Source: Pseudooctadecabacter jejudonensis
GTDB taxonomy: Bacteria; Pseudomonadota; Alphaproteobacteria; Rhodobacterales; Rhodobacteraceae
Length of the DNA stretch: 64,000 nt
NCBI RefSeq assembly: GCF_900172275.1
Contig: NZ_FWFT01000001.1
Span: 124,001-188,000 of the forward strand
Reading direction: 5' to 3'
Shown piece after piece: positions 33,952 to 42,805 of this stretch. Every line of letters starts with the position of its first letter. The stretch's first letter is position 1. Below the pieces are notes generated by a model. It saw only the letters and a list, made by a program, of their open reading frames with translations, was not told the DNA's origin and did no database searches. The position numbers were made by a program, and so were the translations under genes.

Positions 33952-33972
33952 CTAAAATTCGTCGAATTTTAG
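33952..33972. repeat. AT-rich palindrome P5
   Basis: CTAAAATTCG, one central T, CGAATTTTAG: 10-bp perfect arms, 46 bp from P4. Confidence 0.7.
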
Positions 33973-33973
33973 G

Positions 33974-34020
33974 GGGCCGTGTTTTTAGAGGGCCGTGTTT
34001 CTAGAGGGCCGTGTTCTGGA
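33974..34020 (+). repeat. Three tandem 15-16 bp repeats
   Basis: GGGCCGTGTTTTTAGA, GGGCCGTGTTTCTAGA and GGGCCGTGTTCTGGA in direct succession, in the purL-bolA gap. Purpose unknown; likely a slippage-derived array. Confidence 0.8.
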
Positions 34021-34057
34021 GGGGTATATCCGGAGGGCGGCGCGTTTGAGGGGGCTG

Positions 34058-34090
34058 GCCCTCCGGGGGGAGTTTGTCTGGTCAGATGAA
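34058..34090 (+). repeat. Dispersed terminator-tailed repeat, copy E
   Basis: GGCCCTCCGGGGGGAG, TTTGTC, TGGTCAGATGAA. The plus-strand copy stands 13 bp beyond the purL stop codon on the purL 3' side; the tail is shorter than in B and C. Confidence 0.8.
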
Positions 34091-34103
34091 ACGCGAGGGT
34101 CTT

Positions 34104-36263
34104 TTAGGCGAAAGTGTCGGCAAATGTCCCACGGTAGAGGGCGGCGAGGTCTGTGAGCGGGGCGGAGATGCCGCCCATGGTGATATCGCTGCCGCCAAAC
34201 TTGCCCACGGCCTGAATGGGGACGCCAGCTTGGCCCGCTGCCGCCATCAGGGCCTCGGCCTTGTCGAAGTTGCAGGCCACCAGATAGCGGGCTTGATCCT
34301 CTGCAAAGAGGGTTTGGGTGTCTGCGGCGTCGAGTGTAACCCCGGTGTTTGCAGCCTCGGCCATCTCAAACGCGGCAAGCGCAAGGCCGCCATCGCTGAG
34401 ATCCGTACAGGCGTCAATCCACTGACGGTTTTGTCTGATGAAGTCGCCGTGGCGCTTTTCGGCGTCTAGATCCACAGCGGGGGCGTCCCCATCTTCGCGG
34501 TTGAACACCTCCGCCAGCAGAGCGGATTGGCCGAGGTGACCGGCTGTCTCGCCGATCAGCAAGGCAACATGGCCGTCGCGTGCGGTGCCGAGGATCATTT
34601 CATCGTGGGATTTCAGGAGGCCCACCGCGCCGATGGTGGGGGTGGGTAGGATGCCTTGACCGTCGGTTTCGTTGTAAAGCGACACGTTGCCCGACACGAT
34701 GGGCATGTCGAGGGCTGCGACCGCTTCGCCGATGCCTTTGATCGCACCCACGAATTGCCCCATGATTTCAGGCTTTTCGGGGTTGCCGAAGTTCATGTTG
34801 TCGGTTGTGGCCAAGGGGGTGGCACCCACAGAGGTGAGGTTGCGGTACGCCTCGGCCACGGCCTGTTTGCCGCCCTCGACGGGGTTGGCTTTGACATAAC
34901 GGGGCGTCACGTCTGACGTGAAGGCGATGGCCTTTGCGGTGCCGTGAACGCGCACGATGCCTGCGCCTTGACCAGGTTGGCGGATCGTGTCGGCCATGAC
35001 TTGGCTGTCGTATTGGTCATACACCCACTGTTTGGCCGCGTAATTGGGGCTACTGAGCAGAGCCTTCAGGCCATCGATGGGGTCGATGTTGGGCACGTCG
35101 GCCAAGTCTTCCGCCGGGGGCGTCTCAACCCACGGGCGGTCGTATTCAGGGGCGGAGCCTGAAAGCGTTGCCAGCGGCAGATCGGCCTTCACTTCGCCAT
35201 TGTGGAGGATCAGGAAGCGGTCTTCGGGGATGGTCTCGCCGACGATGGCGAAGTCGAGGTCCCATTTTTCGAAGACGGCCCGGGCCTCGGCCTCAAGCTC
35301 CGGTTTCAGGACCATGAGCATACGTTCCTGGCTTTCCGACAGCATCATCTCATACGCGGTCATGTTGTCTTCGCGCTGCGGCACCGCTTCGAGGTTGAGC
35401 TTGACGCCCAAGCCGCCTTTGTCGCCCATTTCCACGGCAGAACAGGTGAGGCCGGCGGCCCCCATATCCTGGATAGAGATCACGGCACCGGTGGCCATGA
35501 GTTCCAACGTCGCCTCCATCAGTCGTTTCTCGGTGAAGGGGTCGCCGACTTGCACGGTGGGACGTTTGTCCTCGATCGTGTCGTCAAATTCAGCAGAGGC
35601 CATGGTGGCGCCACCGACGCCGTCACGGCCCGTTTTGGCCCCAAGGTAGACGACGGGCATGCCCACGCCAGAGGCGGCGGAGTAGAAGATTTTGTCGGTG
35701 TCGGCGAGGCCCGCAGCAAAGGCGTTCACAAGGCAGTTGCCGTTGTAGGCGGGATGAAAGCGGACTTCGCCGCCTACGGTGGGCACGCCAAAGCAGTTGC
35801 CGTAGCCGCCGACGCCTTCGACGACGCCGTGGACCAGTTGGCGGGTTTTGGGGTGGCCCGGTTCACCAAAGGACAGTGAGTTCATGGCCGCGATGGGGCG
35901 CGCGCCCATGGTGAACACATCGCGCAGGATGCCGCCCACGCCGGTGGCAGCCCCTTGATAGGGTTCGATATAGCTGGGGTGGTTGTGGCTTTCCATCTTG
36001 AAAACAATGCACTGGCCATCGCCGATATCAACGATGCCTGCGTTTTCACCGGGACCGCAGATGACCTGCGGGCCTTCGGTGGGCAGGGTGCGCAGCCACT
36101 TTTTGGAGGATTTGTAGGAACAATGTTCGTTCCACATGGCAGAGAAGATGCCAAGTTCGGTGAACGTTGGCTCGCGTCCGATGATCTCAAGGATCCGGTC
36201 GTATTCGGATGGGGACAGGCCGTGGGCTGAGATCAGGTCTTGGGTGATGGCTGGTTCTTGCAT
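34104..36263 (-). CDS. purL: Phosphoribosylformylglycinamidine synthase subunit PurL
   Basis: 719 residues, the length of the small (PurL without PurQ/PurS) type. It makes formylglycinamidine ribonucleotide from FGAR, ATP and the ammonia delivered by PurQ. Visible: [55 protein letters not shown], and GSADLT-type blocks later ([33 protein letters not shown]). ATG at 36263 chosen from the family start ([11 protein letters not shown]), although the frame is open to 36341. The bolA run follows on the same strand after a repeat-rich gap. Confidence 0.97.
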   Translation of the reverse strand: MQEPAITQDLISAHGLSPSEYDRILEIIGREPTFTELGIFSAMWNEHCSYKSSKKWLRTLPTEGPQVICGPGENAGIVDIGDGQCIVFKMESHNHPSYIEPYQGAATGVGGILRDVFTMGARPIAAMNSLSFGEPGHPKTRQLVHGVVEGVGGYGNCFGVPTVGGEVRFHPAYNGNCLVNAFAAGLADTDKIFYSAASGVGMPVVYLGAKTGRDGVGGATMASAEFDDTIEDKRPTVQVGDPFTEKRLMEATLELMATGAVISIQDMGAAGLTCSAVEMGDKGGLGVKLNLEAVPQREDNMTAYEMMLSESQERMLMVLKPELEAEARAVFEKWDLDFAIVGETIPEDRFLILHNGEVKADLPLATLSGSAPEYDRPWVETPPAEDLADVPNIDPIDGLKALLSSPNYAAKQWVYDQYDSQVMADTIRQPGQGAGIVRVHGTAKAIAFTSDVTPRYVKANPVEGGKQAVAEAYRNLTSVGATPLATTDNMNFGNPEKPEIMGQFVGAIKGIGEAVAALDMPIVSGNVSLYNETDGQGILPTPTIGAVGLLKSHDEMILGTARDGHVALLIGETAGHLGQSALLAEVFNREDGDAPAVDLDAEKRHGDFIRQNRQWIDACTDLSDGGLALAAFEMAEAANTGVTLDAADTQTLFAEDQARYLVACNFDKAEALMAAAGQAGVPIQAVGKFGGSDITMGGISAPLTDLAALYRGTFADTFA

Positions 36264-36670
36264 GACGGTCCCCTCAAATGTGTTGCGGGACGTGTATGCC
36301 AAGGGCGCGCGGGGTTCAACGGGGGAGGTGGCGTTGCGCACATTCCTATTTGGTGGTGTTTGAAAATGGGTGAGGGCAGTGAGGATGAGGGTTTATCCAA
36401 AGGTAGGTCGGGGCGAGACAAGTGCTGCGCGAATGAACGGGTTATCTTTGCAATCTGACTGTGTTCAATCTCGCCTTTCGAAAACGCGCGACCTTCCCCC
36501 ATGGGGCGATGGTCGAAGCTGGGGTGTTGCACCGCTTTGTATGGTGGACCGTCCACTTCGTTTCGTCTTGAAATGTTCAGCGTCAACCTCAGTCCAGGGC
36601 TTACGGGCGCGATTGATTGATCATTCTCGGGTCCGCCCATGGCGTAGGGCCCATCAAACCGAGCGACAGG
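36264..36670. other. Intergenic stretch without a supported gene
   Basis: About 400 bp between purL and the next gene on the same strand. It holds an inverted repeat GTGGAC-C-GTCCAC near 36544 and a stretch (ACTTCGTTTCGTCTTG, 36556-36571) that on the minus strand loosely recalls the CGAAACGAA element of 21557 and 25803. No coding frame with a credible start was found. The purL promoter must lie in its left part. Confidence 0.6.
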
Positions 36671-37687
36671 TTATTTCGCCAGTTCAGGATGCAGATACGC
36701 GTCGGGGTAGGTCATCGGCGCATGGGGGCCAAGCGGGATGACGCCGTTCCATGACCGACCGAAATACCCCTGACGGCAATGCACCAATGATCCTGCTTCG
36801 GCCACGCCGCTTATGCCGTAAACCCGACAAAGCCAGCGCCAAAGATGGGGGTAATCCAGAATGCGCGCACCGTTGAGCTTCATGCGGAGGTAGTAGACCG
36901 GATCATGCCGATAGAGCGTCGGAAAGAGACGCAGATCGGCCTCGGTGAAGTTGTCGCCCGTCAGGAATGCCCGCCCGTCGGACAGCAGATCGTCCAGCCA
37001 TGCAAGCGTTTGGAAATAGGCGTCGAAGGCTTTCGCATAGACCGCCTGATCCGAGGAGAAGCCGGCCTTGTATGCGCCGTTGTTGATCGTGGTGTAGATA
37101 CGATCGTTCAAAGTGGCGATTTGCGTCTGCGTGTCGTGATCATCGGGCGTCAATATTGGGCGGTCAGATGACGTGCCCCCCAGGGCCTCGGCATGGGCAT
37201 CGAGCATGCGGACGATTTCGGCGCTTTCGTTGTTGACGATGCGGCCCGCACCCTTGTCGTACAAGATCGGGACCGATTGTTCGTCTGATCCTTCGCGCTG
37301 ATAGATCTCTTTGGCCAGCCGCAAACCTGCGCCTGTTCCTGTCTCGCGCGTACAGTCTGGCAGGGGCGCACCTGTCAGTGTCGCAATCCGGTTCGGGGAA
37401 AATTCCCATAGGTTTGGTCCGGCTGGATCTGCCTCATCCGTGCGGTTCGGAAAGGCCACATCGATCGTGATGCTGTCCTGCAGCCCCAGAACCGCCCGCG
37501 CGAGGGTCACCCGGTGACACCAGGGGCAGTTGAGGGCGACGAAAAGATGATAGCGGCCCGGCTCTGGTGGAAAGTCCGCGTCACCGATTGCGTGGCGAAA
37601 GCCGCTGACGCCGCGCACGAACTCGCCTCGTGCGCGGCGTCCCTTTGCATCTTTCTGGTCTTCTTGGGTCGATATATCTTTGTTCAT
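36671..37687 (-). CDS. Glutathionyl-hydroquinone reductase (ECM4/YqjG-type GST)
   Basis: 338 residues; xi-class glutathione transferase. The N-terminal thioredoxin fold has LFVALNCPWCHRVTLARAVLGL, where Cys54 of CPWC is the catalytic thiol. The C-terminal helical domain carries TEADLRLFPTLYRHDPVYY and the final CRQGYFGRSWN region. The family reduces glutathionyl-hydroquinones and other S-glutathionylated aromatics. ATG at 37687, one base after the TAA of the hemerythrin gene, so the two are co-translated. Probably part of a redox-stress unit with its neighbours. Confidence 0.9.
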   Translation of the reverse strand: MNKDISTQEDQKDAKGRRARGEFVRGVSGFRHAIGDADFPPEPGRYHLFVALNCPWCHRVTLARAVLGLQDSITIDVAFPNRTDEADPAGPNLWEFSPNRIATLTGAPLPDCTRETGTGAGLRLAKEIYQREGSDEQSVPILYDKGAGRIVNNESAEIVRMLDAHAEALGGTSSDRPILTPDDHDTQTQIATLNDRIYTTINNGAYKAGFSSDQAVYAKAFDAYFQTLAWLDDLLSDGRAFLTGDNFTEADLRLFPTLYRHDPVYYLRMKLNGARILDYPHLWRWLCRVYGISGVAEAGSLVHCRQGYFGRSWNGVIPLGPHAPMTYPDAYLHPELAK

Positions 37688-37688
37688 G

Positions 37689-38255
37689 TTATCCTCGCAG
37701 GCGGTGATGCAGGATGATCGGCACGGCCAACTCTTCCTCGTCGCTGAGGTGGCGTTTGAGGAACGCCTCAATCGCCTCAGCTGCGGGCAGAACGGCGTTT
37801 GCCTCCTCATGGGCTTGGCCTTCATCCAATGTTGCTAGCTTGATGACACGGTTTGCCTTCTGGGTCATGTCCTCCAGCACCACGTCCAAATCGGCGTGAT
37901 CCTTTTCAAGGAGGTCCAATCCCGTGTCAAACCGTGGATCGGCGGCCGAAAGCTCCGGGAAATAGCTGTGATCCTCCCAGCCGTGGTGTCCGTGAAGGTT
38001 GCCGATGAGGTTGCCCCCGAAATATGACAGCCGCCCGACATAGTCGCCAAGGGCAATGTCTTTATTGAGCACAGCCTCGGTATCGCGCCGCACGCGTTCT
38101 GCCACGCGACGAAACATCTGATGGGCGCCCAGCCAATGGCGGGTCTTTTCCTTGAAGCCGGGATGGGCCTCCCATGTGTCGCGGGGGTGGCTATGCAGAA
38201 GAAACCGCAACTCCTCCGGCATGTCGTGATCGCGCATTGTGTAGGTGTTCAGCAT
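37689..38255 (-). CDS. Hemerythrin-like (HHE) domain protein
   Basis: 188 residues from an ATG at 38255 (GAGGAGA upstream). A helical bundle with candidate di-iron ligands: His45 (GAHQMFRR), HGHHGWEDHSYFPEL (88-102), EKDHADLD (117-124) and HLSDEEELAVPIIL near the C-terminus. HHE proteins bind O2 or NO, or sense iron/redox state. It sits between the CDGSH/GltS fusion and the GST gene on the same strand, supporting a role in oxidative or nitrosative chemistry. Substrate unknown. Confidence 0.85.
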   Translation of the reverse strand: MLNTYTMRDHDMPEELRFLLHSHPRDTWEAHPGFKEKTRHWLGAHQMFRRVAERVRRDTEAVLNKDIALGDYVGRLSYFGGNLIGNLHGHHGWEDHSYFPELSAADPRFDTGLDLLEKDHADLDVVLEDMTQKANRVIKLATLDEGQAHEEANAVLPAAEAIEAFLKRHLSDEEELAVPIILHHRLRG

Positions 38256-38281
38256 TGGACGTCTCCTCTTTGACAGGATGT

Positions 38282-38299
38282 GGGGGGCAATCGCCCCCC
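38282..38299. other. GC hairpin between hemerythrin and CDGSH/GltS genes
   Basis: GGGGGGC-AATC-GCCCCCC-like perfect stem without a T-run, in the 71-bp gap. It may stabilise a processed mRNA end or lower expression of the downstream genes; not a clear terminator. Confidence 0.5.
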
Positions 38300-38326
38300 G
38301 TAACAGTGCGCGTGGCGGTCGGTCGG

Positions 38327-39856
38327 CTATGCGACCCCTGCAAAGCGGATGCCCCTCAGATCTGCGACCTCGCGTTTCCAACTGGTGATGTCGCGCGGGG
38401 TAAACCCTGACAGGCTGTCGTGGCCGCATGCGCGCGCAAGAACCTGCATCAGCTCCACCGACGCGCCAAAATAACGGGCCAACTTTTCAGCACCAAGTTG
38501 AATATCTAGCCGCCGTCTCAATTCCGGCTTTTGGGTTGCCACGCCGACGGGGCAGTTGTTGGAATTGCACATGCGCGCGGCGATGCAGCCTACGGCCTGC
38601 ATGGCAGAGTTCGACACGGCAACCGCGTCTGCCCCAAGCGCCATGGCTTTGGCAAAGTCCTCGGCCACTCGCAAACCACCCGTGATCACCAGCGTCACGT
38701 CGCGTCCGGTCTTGCTGTCTAGATGCCTGCGTGCCCGCGCCAAGGCAGGGATCGTCGGCACCGAGATGTGATCGCGGAAGATGAGCGGCGCCGCCCCTGT
38801 GCCGCCACCGCGACCGTCAAGGATGATGTAGTCCGCCGAGGCGTCGAGCGCGAAGTCGATATCGTCTTCGATGTGGTTGGCCGAGAGTTTGAACCCTATG
38901 GGAATACCGCCGGAGCGTTCGCGCACCTGATCGGCGATGCGTTTGAAATCGGCAGGTGTGTGCAGCTCTGGGAAGGTGGACGGAGAGATGGCCGATTGCC
39001 CCGGCTCAAGCCCGCGTACCTTGGCGATTTTGCCCTGCACCTTGTCGCCGGGCAGATGCCCCCCCGTCCCAGTCTTCGCGCCTTGTCCGCCCTTGAAGTG
39101 GAAGGCCTGCACCTTTGCCACATGATCAAGGGACCAACCAAACTGCGCCGAAGCCAGCTCGTAGAAATAGCGGCTGTTCTCGGCCTGCTCTTCGGGTAGC
39201 ATTCCGCCTTCGCCGGAACAGATGCCCGTTCCAGCCATTTCGGCCCCCCGCGCGAGTGCGGTCTTGGCCTCTTCTGACAGCGCGCCATAACTCATGTCTG
39301 ATACAAAAAGTGGGATCGATAGGCGAAGCGGCTTTGCCGCCCGCGGCCCGATGACAACTTCGGTTGCCACGGCAGCCTCGTCGAGCAGCGGCTTGCGCGC
39401 CATCTGTGCGGGCAGGATCTGAATATCGTCCCAATGCGGCAGGTCTTTGCGTGGGACCCCCATCGCGCCCATCTCGCCGTGATGACCAAGCTTGGACAGC
39501 CCGTCTTTGGCCAGCGCGTGAATGCGGGCGACAGTCGGTTCTTCGGGTGTGGGCGCCGCTTGCGGAACGTCCGACTTCGGCGCGGGCGACGGGTCACCTG
39601 TGGCAAGATCACCCAAACGCGTGTGCGATCCGTCGCAGAAGGGCGCATTGGCGCTGGACTTGCATTGACACAGTGTCGCTGCGCCATCCTTTTCTGCGGT
39701 GAACGTGAGCGGTTGCAATCCTGTGCCCGCATGGGAGCCATCGCAGAACGGCTGGTTCTTTGAGCGGCCACAGCGGCACCAATAATACTCTTTGCCCGCT
39801 TCCAATTCGACTTTCGTGGGAACCTTAGCGGCGATGATGGGAACGTCTTGGCTCAT
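38327..39856 (-). CDS. Tandem CDGSH iron-sulfur domains fused to FMN-binding glutamate-synthase domain
   Basis: 509 residues. Residues about 10-80 hold two CDGSH clusters: Cys27-x-Cys29 ... PFCDGSH (Cys38, His42) and Cys63-x-Cys65 ... PFCDGSH (Cys74, His78). Each can bind a [2Fe-2S] cluster with three Cys and one His. Residues about 140-500 are the FMN/glutamate-synthase central barrel ([46 protein letters not shown]) with the Cys motif [13 protein letters not shown] of archaeal-type GltS. There is no glutaminase domain, so it may use free ammonia or act as another FMN oxidoreductase. ATG at 39856 (AAGGAGG upstream). Confidence 0.9.
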   Translation of the reverse strand: MSQDVPIIAAKVPTKVELEAGKEYYWCRCGRSKNQPFCDGSHAGTGLQPLTFTAEKDGAATLCQCKSSANAPFCDGSHTRLGDLATGDPSPAPKSDVPQAAPTPEEPTVARIHALAKDGLSKLGHHGEMGAMGVPRKDLPHWDDIQILPAQMARKPLLDEAAVATEVVIGPRAAKPLRLSIPLFVSDMSYGALSEEAKTALARGAEMAGTGICSGEGGMLPEEQAENSRYFYELASAQFGWSLDHVAKVQAFHFKGGQGAKTGTGGHLPGDKVQGKIAKVRGLEPGQSAISPSTFPELHTPADFKRIADQVRERSGGIPIGFKLSANHIEDDIDFALDASADYIILDGRGGGTGAAPLIFRDHISVPTIPALARARRHLDSKTGRDVTLVITGGLRVAEDFAKAMALGADAVAVSNSAMQAVGCIAARMCNSNNCPVGVATQKPELRRRLDIQLGAEKLARYFGASVELMQVLARACGHDSLSGFTPRDITSWKREVADLRGIRFAGVA

Positions 39857-39941
39857 ACGAAAGCCTCCTTGCTGGACTTGGTGTGGTAATGGGGTGCGGC
39901 AAAATCGATCCTTGGCCATATCGGGACAACTCGGGTCGGGG

Positions 39942-40034
39942 TCACGCGTTCGGTGCGACGATATCGGCGCGCTCCGTCTCGGGATCATAGTCGTCGGGGG
40001 GGGCAGGGGCATGCAATCGAGAGATAGTAGTCAT
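39942..40034 (-). CDS. Possible 30-residue peptide upstream of the CDGSH/GltS gene
   Basis: MTTISRLHAPAPPDDYDPET followed by ERADIVAPNA. ATG at 40034, AAAGG 10 bases upstream. It lies 85 bp before the fusion gene on the same strand. Could be a short real protein, an upstream leader or noise; a GC hairpin (around 40066-40083) precedes it. Confidence 0.25.
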   Translation of the reverse strand: MTTISRLHAPAPPDDYDPETERADIVAPNA

Positions 40035-40221
40035 GGCGTGCGGCCTTTGTCTTGAAACTACCTTGCCCCGTTGGTCGGGGCGACCAGGTGGCAACGATCC
40101 AGTTGCAAATGGGCGATGTCTTACGGACAGATCTGGCATCGCCAACTTTCGTGTCATGCCATTTGTCGACCCGTTGGTCGGTTTGCAGCAAGCTCATGTC
40201 TTTGCCTCCAAGTCTTGTGTG

Positions 40222-41193
40222 TTACGCGCTGATCTGGACCGTCACGGTCACCGGCTCTTGCCGGGTGCCGATGGTGCCGGCGGGTGCATCGAATGCCTGT
40301 CCGATCGCGTTGCCGGAAATATCCTCCAGGGCAGGGTTGATTGTGATTGTGAATGTCTGTGTGCCGCTGGGCCACGGGTGAAGCGGGGGCAGACTCCATC
40401 CACCGCCGTCGGTTTCGATGACGCCGATCACGGTTTGATCGGCGCTGTCACGCACCGAGATCATTCTTCGGGCCGTGCCTGTGTCGGTGATCCGGTCAAA
40501 TGCCAGCGTCAGTGGCGCGCGGCTTCCCGCAGGGGGAGCAAGGATGTGCCAATCGTCCGGATCAATCGGGTCGCTCTCTGGTTCACCCACACTGAACAGA
40601 ATCTGGGCCGGGCGTCCAAGAGGTACGCCTGTTGCGCTTTTCATATGCGCATCAACGACGAGCCGGTATTGCTGTCCTTCGACAAGCGGAGCACCATGAG
40701 ACCGGTTGGGACCCACGCCTTGCTTGATCGGACCCGGATCGAGAAGCAGCGTGAGGTGGGTCTGCGTTGTGTCCCAAAGTTCCGGAGCCAGTGTCAGGAA
40801 CGGGCTTGGGACGTCTGATCCGTCGGAACGCTGCAAGATCACGGCATCGCGCACGTGGCCTCGCGCCATCGGCTTTGAAAAGGTCAGGTAAAGGCGCAGC
40901 GTGTTGGCCGGAGTCACCGCTTGTGACGGCGCGAAGCCAACGATGGTCGGAGCTTCGACGTCAGCGGTTGGCAATGTGATGTCAAAGGTGGTCCGGCCGC
41001 CGTCCAGATTGAGCGTCAATTCGTATGTGCGCCCCTCCAAAAGCGCGAAATGCGGCGCAATGGTCAAAGCGTCGGCCGTTGCAAGACTGGCAAGCGCTCC
41101 TGCGGATTGCAGGTCGATATCTTGCGCATAAACAACGCCCGCCGACGCCGATGCGAGAAGGCTTGCGGCCGTCGCTGGTCTCAAAAATGACAT
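40222..41193 (-). CDS. Secreted protein with bacterial Ig-like domains
   Basis: 323 residues from an ATG at 41193 (GGAG six bases upstream). A signal peptide (FLRPATAASLLASASAGVVYA, cut near AQ) precedes beta-rich segments: PTIVGFAPSQAVTPANTLRLYLTFSKPM and later LTLAFDRITDTGTARRM / FTITINPALEDISGNAIG. These are typical of SbsA/Big-like Ig domains (the 'VxPANxLRLYLxFSxPM' type). No catalytic motif. Probably periplasmic or surface. It may start the same minus-strand series as the CDGSH/GltS gene, and is divergent from a LysR regulator. Confidence 0.75.
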   Translation of the reverse strand: MSFLRPATAASLLASASAGVVYAQDIDLQSAGALASLATADALTIAPHFALLEGRTYELTLNLDGGRTTFDITLPTADVEAPTIVGFAPSQAVTPANTLRLYLTFSKPMARGHVRDAVILQRSDGSDVPSPFLTLAPELWDTTQTHLTLLLDPGPIKQGVGPNRSHGAPLVEGQQYRLVVDAHMKSATGVPLGRPAQILFSVGEPESDPIDPDDWHILAPPAGSRAPLTLAFDRITDTGTARRMISVRDSADQTVIGVIETDGGGWSLPPLHPWPSGTQTFTITINPALEDISGNAIGQAFDAPAGTIGTRQEPVTVTVQISA

Positions 41194-41300
41194 CCTCATC
41201 TCCGTAGGGTGGTGGTTCAATGGCGACCCTAGAGGTTGCCAAAATATCCGCATAGGCGCAGAATTGAGAACGAGAGGGTCACAAAAAGAGAACGTAAGCC

Positions 41301-42191
41301 ATGGGGCAAATTGAAGATTTGAAACTGTTCGTCACCGTTGTCGACCAAGGCAGCATCGCGAAAGCGGCGGATGTGATGAGCATCGCCAAATCCGCCGTCA
41401 GTCGGCGTCTGGCACAGCTTGAGGGGCGCTACGATGTGCGCCTGATTGACCGCCAACCGGGCAAGTGGTGGGTGACAGATGCGGGCCGTGAACTTTATCA
41501 GCGTGCCAACCCGATGCTTGCGGATGCCGACGATCTCGATCGAGATTTTATGCAACCTACGCGGAACCTGAGCGGTCCCCTCCGTGTCACCATCGCCCAC
41601 GAGTTCGGGATGACGTTTCTCAAGCCGATGCTGTTTCGCTTTGCGAAAGACTTCCCTGAAATTGAGCTTGCCGTTGATTTTGATGACCGCACGATAGATC
41701 TGGACCGTGAAAACTACGACCTGGCCATCCGTATCACATCAAAAGGCCCTGGCGGTGACAGCGACATAACGATTGGGCAAACCAGGCATGGCTTGTTTGC
41801 CAGCCCGGACTATCTGCGCGACCATGGGATGCCGTGCGAGCCCCGCGATCTAAGAGATCATGCCCTTTTGCAATACGGACCAAGTCGCCGCGCAATCTGG
41901 AAATTCGAATTCGATGGGAAGCCCTGCAAGCTTGAGTTTAAGCCCTATTTGAATTCCCGCACCGGCGCATTTTTGAAAGACGCCGCGGTAGATGGAATGG
42001 GGATTGTTCGCATGCTCGACTTCGTTGTCCGTCAGGATGTCGAAGCGAAACGTCTGATACCCGTCTTGCCGCGTGCAGACTTCGAGAACTTTGGCGTTCA
42101 TCTTATCCACGCACCGAACCGCCGGTTGAACAAGCGCATGCGCGCCTTTTCTCAGGCGGTTCTGAACCGTTGTGCGGACTTTCAGCCGTGA
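41301..42191 (+). CDS. LysR family transcriptional regulator
   Basis: 296 residues with the N-terminal winged helix LFVTVVDQGSIAKAADVMSIAKSAVSRRLAQLE and a LysR effector domain (PLRVTIAHEFGMTFLKPM ... LDRENYDLAIRIT). Diverges from the secreted Ig-like gene across about 107 bp, so control of the adjacent redox cluster is a fair inference. ATG at 41301. The C-terminal block (VHLIHAPNRRLNKRMRAFSQAV) is normal; the protein is complete. Confidence 0.9.
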   Translation: MGQIEDLKLFVTVVDQGSIAKAADVMSIAKSAVSRRLAQLEGRYDVRLIDRQPGKWWVTDAGRELYQRANPMLADADDLDRDFMQPTRNLSGPLRVTIAHEFGMTFLKPMLFRFAKDFPEIELAVDFDDRTIDLDRENYDLAIRITSKGPGGDSDITIGQTRHGLFASPDYLRDHGMPCEPRDLRDHALLQYGPSRRAIWKFEFDGKPCKLEFKPYLNSRTGAFLKDAAVDGMGIVRMLDFVVRQDVEAKRLIPVLPRADFENFGVHLIHAPNRRLNKRMRAFSQAVLNRCADFQP

Positions 42192-42540
42192 GAAAAACGA
42201 CCGATTGCGTGGGTGCAGATTTCTGAGTTGGGCACCCTTAGCCTTGAGGCTTTGCAACAAAAGTCTGGGCAGACTGCTGGCAACCGAACAGGTTTTCAGT
42301 CACCGGTTGCCCCTCGCAGCAAAGGCGCGCTTTTCGAGACAGGCTTAGGTGCAGATTGTCAGAACGACAGCTTCGCCGACCTGCGCTTCGTTGCGACGAA
42401 AAGGGCGTTGCGACTGCGCCGTCATGCTGCAACAGCGAAGGTCGAAAATCCAAAGTTCCGTTCGCCCCGCACTGCGCACCGTCGTCATTCTGCAAAAAGA
42501 AAAGCCGGGCACGAGGCCCGGCGAAGTCCAACAGGGAGGT
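42192..42540. other. Gene-poor stretch, possibly decayed
   Basis: About 350 bp after the LysR gene without a convincing gene on either strand. It ends in a well-formed hairpin (42504-42522) whose T-run faces left, with no minus-strand gene to terminate. This suggests leftover sequence from lost genes. Confidence 0.5.
42493..42522 (-). terminator. Orphan rho-independent terminator (minus orientation)
   Basis: On the minus strand GCCGGGC-CTCGT-GCCCGGC followed by TTTTCTTTTTGC. A textbook terminator, but the genes to its right read plus, so it has no evident client. On the plus strand it lies 18 bp before a short frame with a strong ribosome site. Confidence 0.7.
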
Positions 42541-42681
42541 ATGAAACGATCATCTCGCCTCACGAATGATCAATTAAGTCGCTGTCTTGAGTCGATCAAG
42601 GTTAAACCACCACATCTTGTGCAAACCCGCCATGCGTGTGGCACATGGGTCACGACTTTGGGTTGCGCCAGTGCGACATAA
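42541..42681 (+). CDS. Possible 46-residue protein or truncated gene start
   Basis: ATG at 42541 directly preceded by GGGAGGT, a strong ribosome site. The product starts MKRSSRLTNDQLSRCLESIK and ends ...TLGCASAT; no family recognised. The leader (hairpin, CCAACAGGGAGGT, ATG) looks like that of a real gene, while the body is unremarkable, so it may be the stump of a decayed gene. Confidence 0.3.
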   Translation: MKRSSRLTNDQLSRCLESIKVKPPHLVQTRHACGTWVTTLGCASAT

Positions 42682-42805
42682 ATCGTGCGTAGCGGGACAA
42701 ACGTGTGCGCTGTCATTTTCTTGCCGCGCGGACCGCAACGCTGTACGTTCCCAGCACACAACACGATCGTCAAGATCGGACAATTTACGCATATTGGGGC
42801 ATATC

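Noticed and set aside
37155-37175. Further copy of the GGTCAGATGA repeat
   Set aside because: The match lies inside the GST coding sequence, lacks T-run and hairpin, and is chance similarity.
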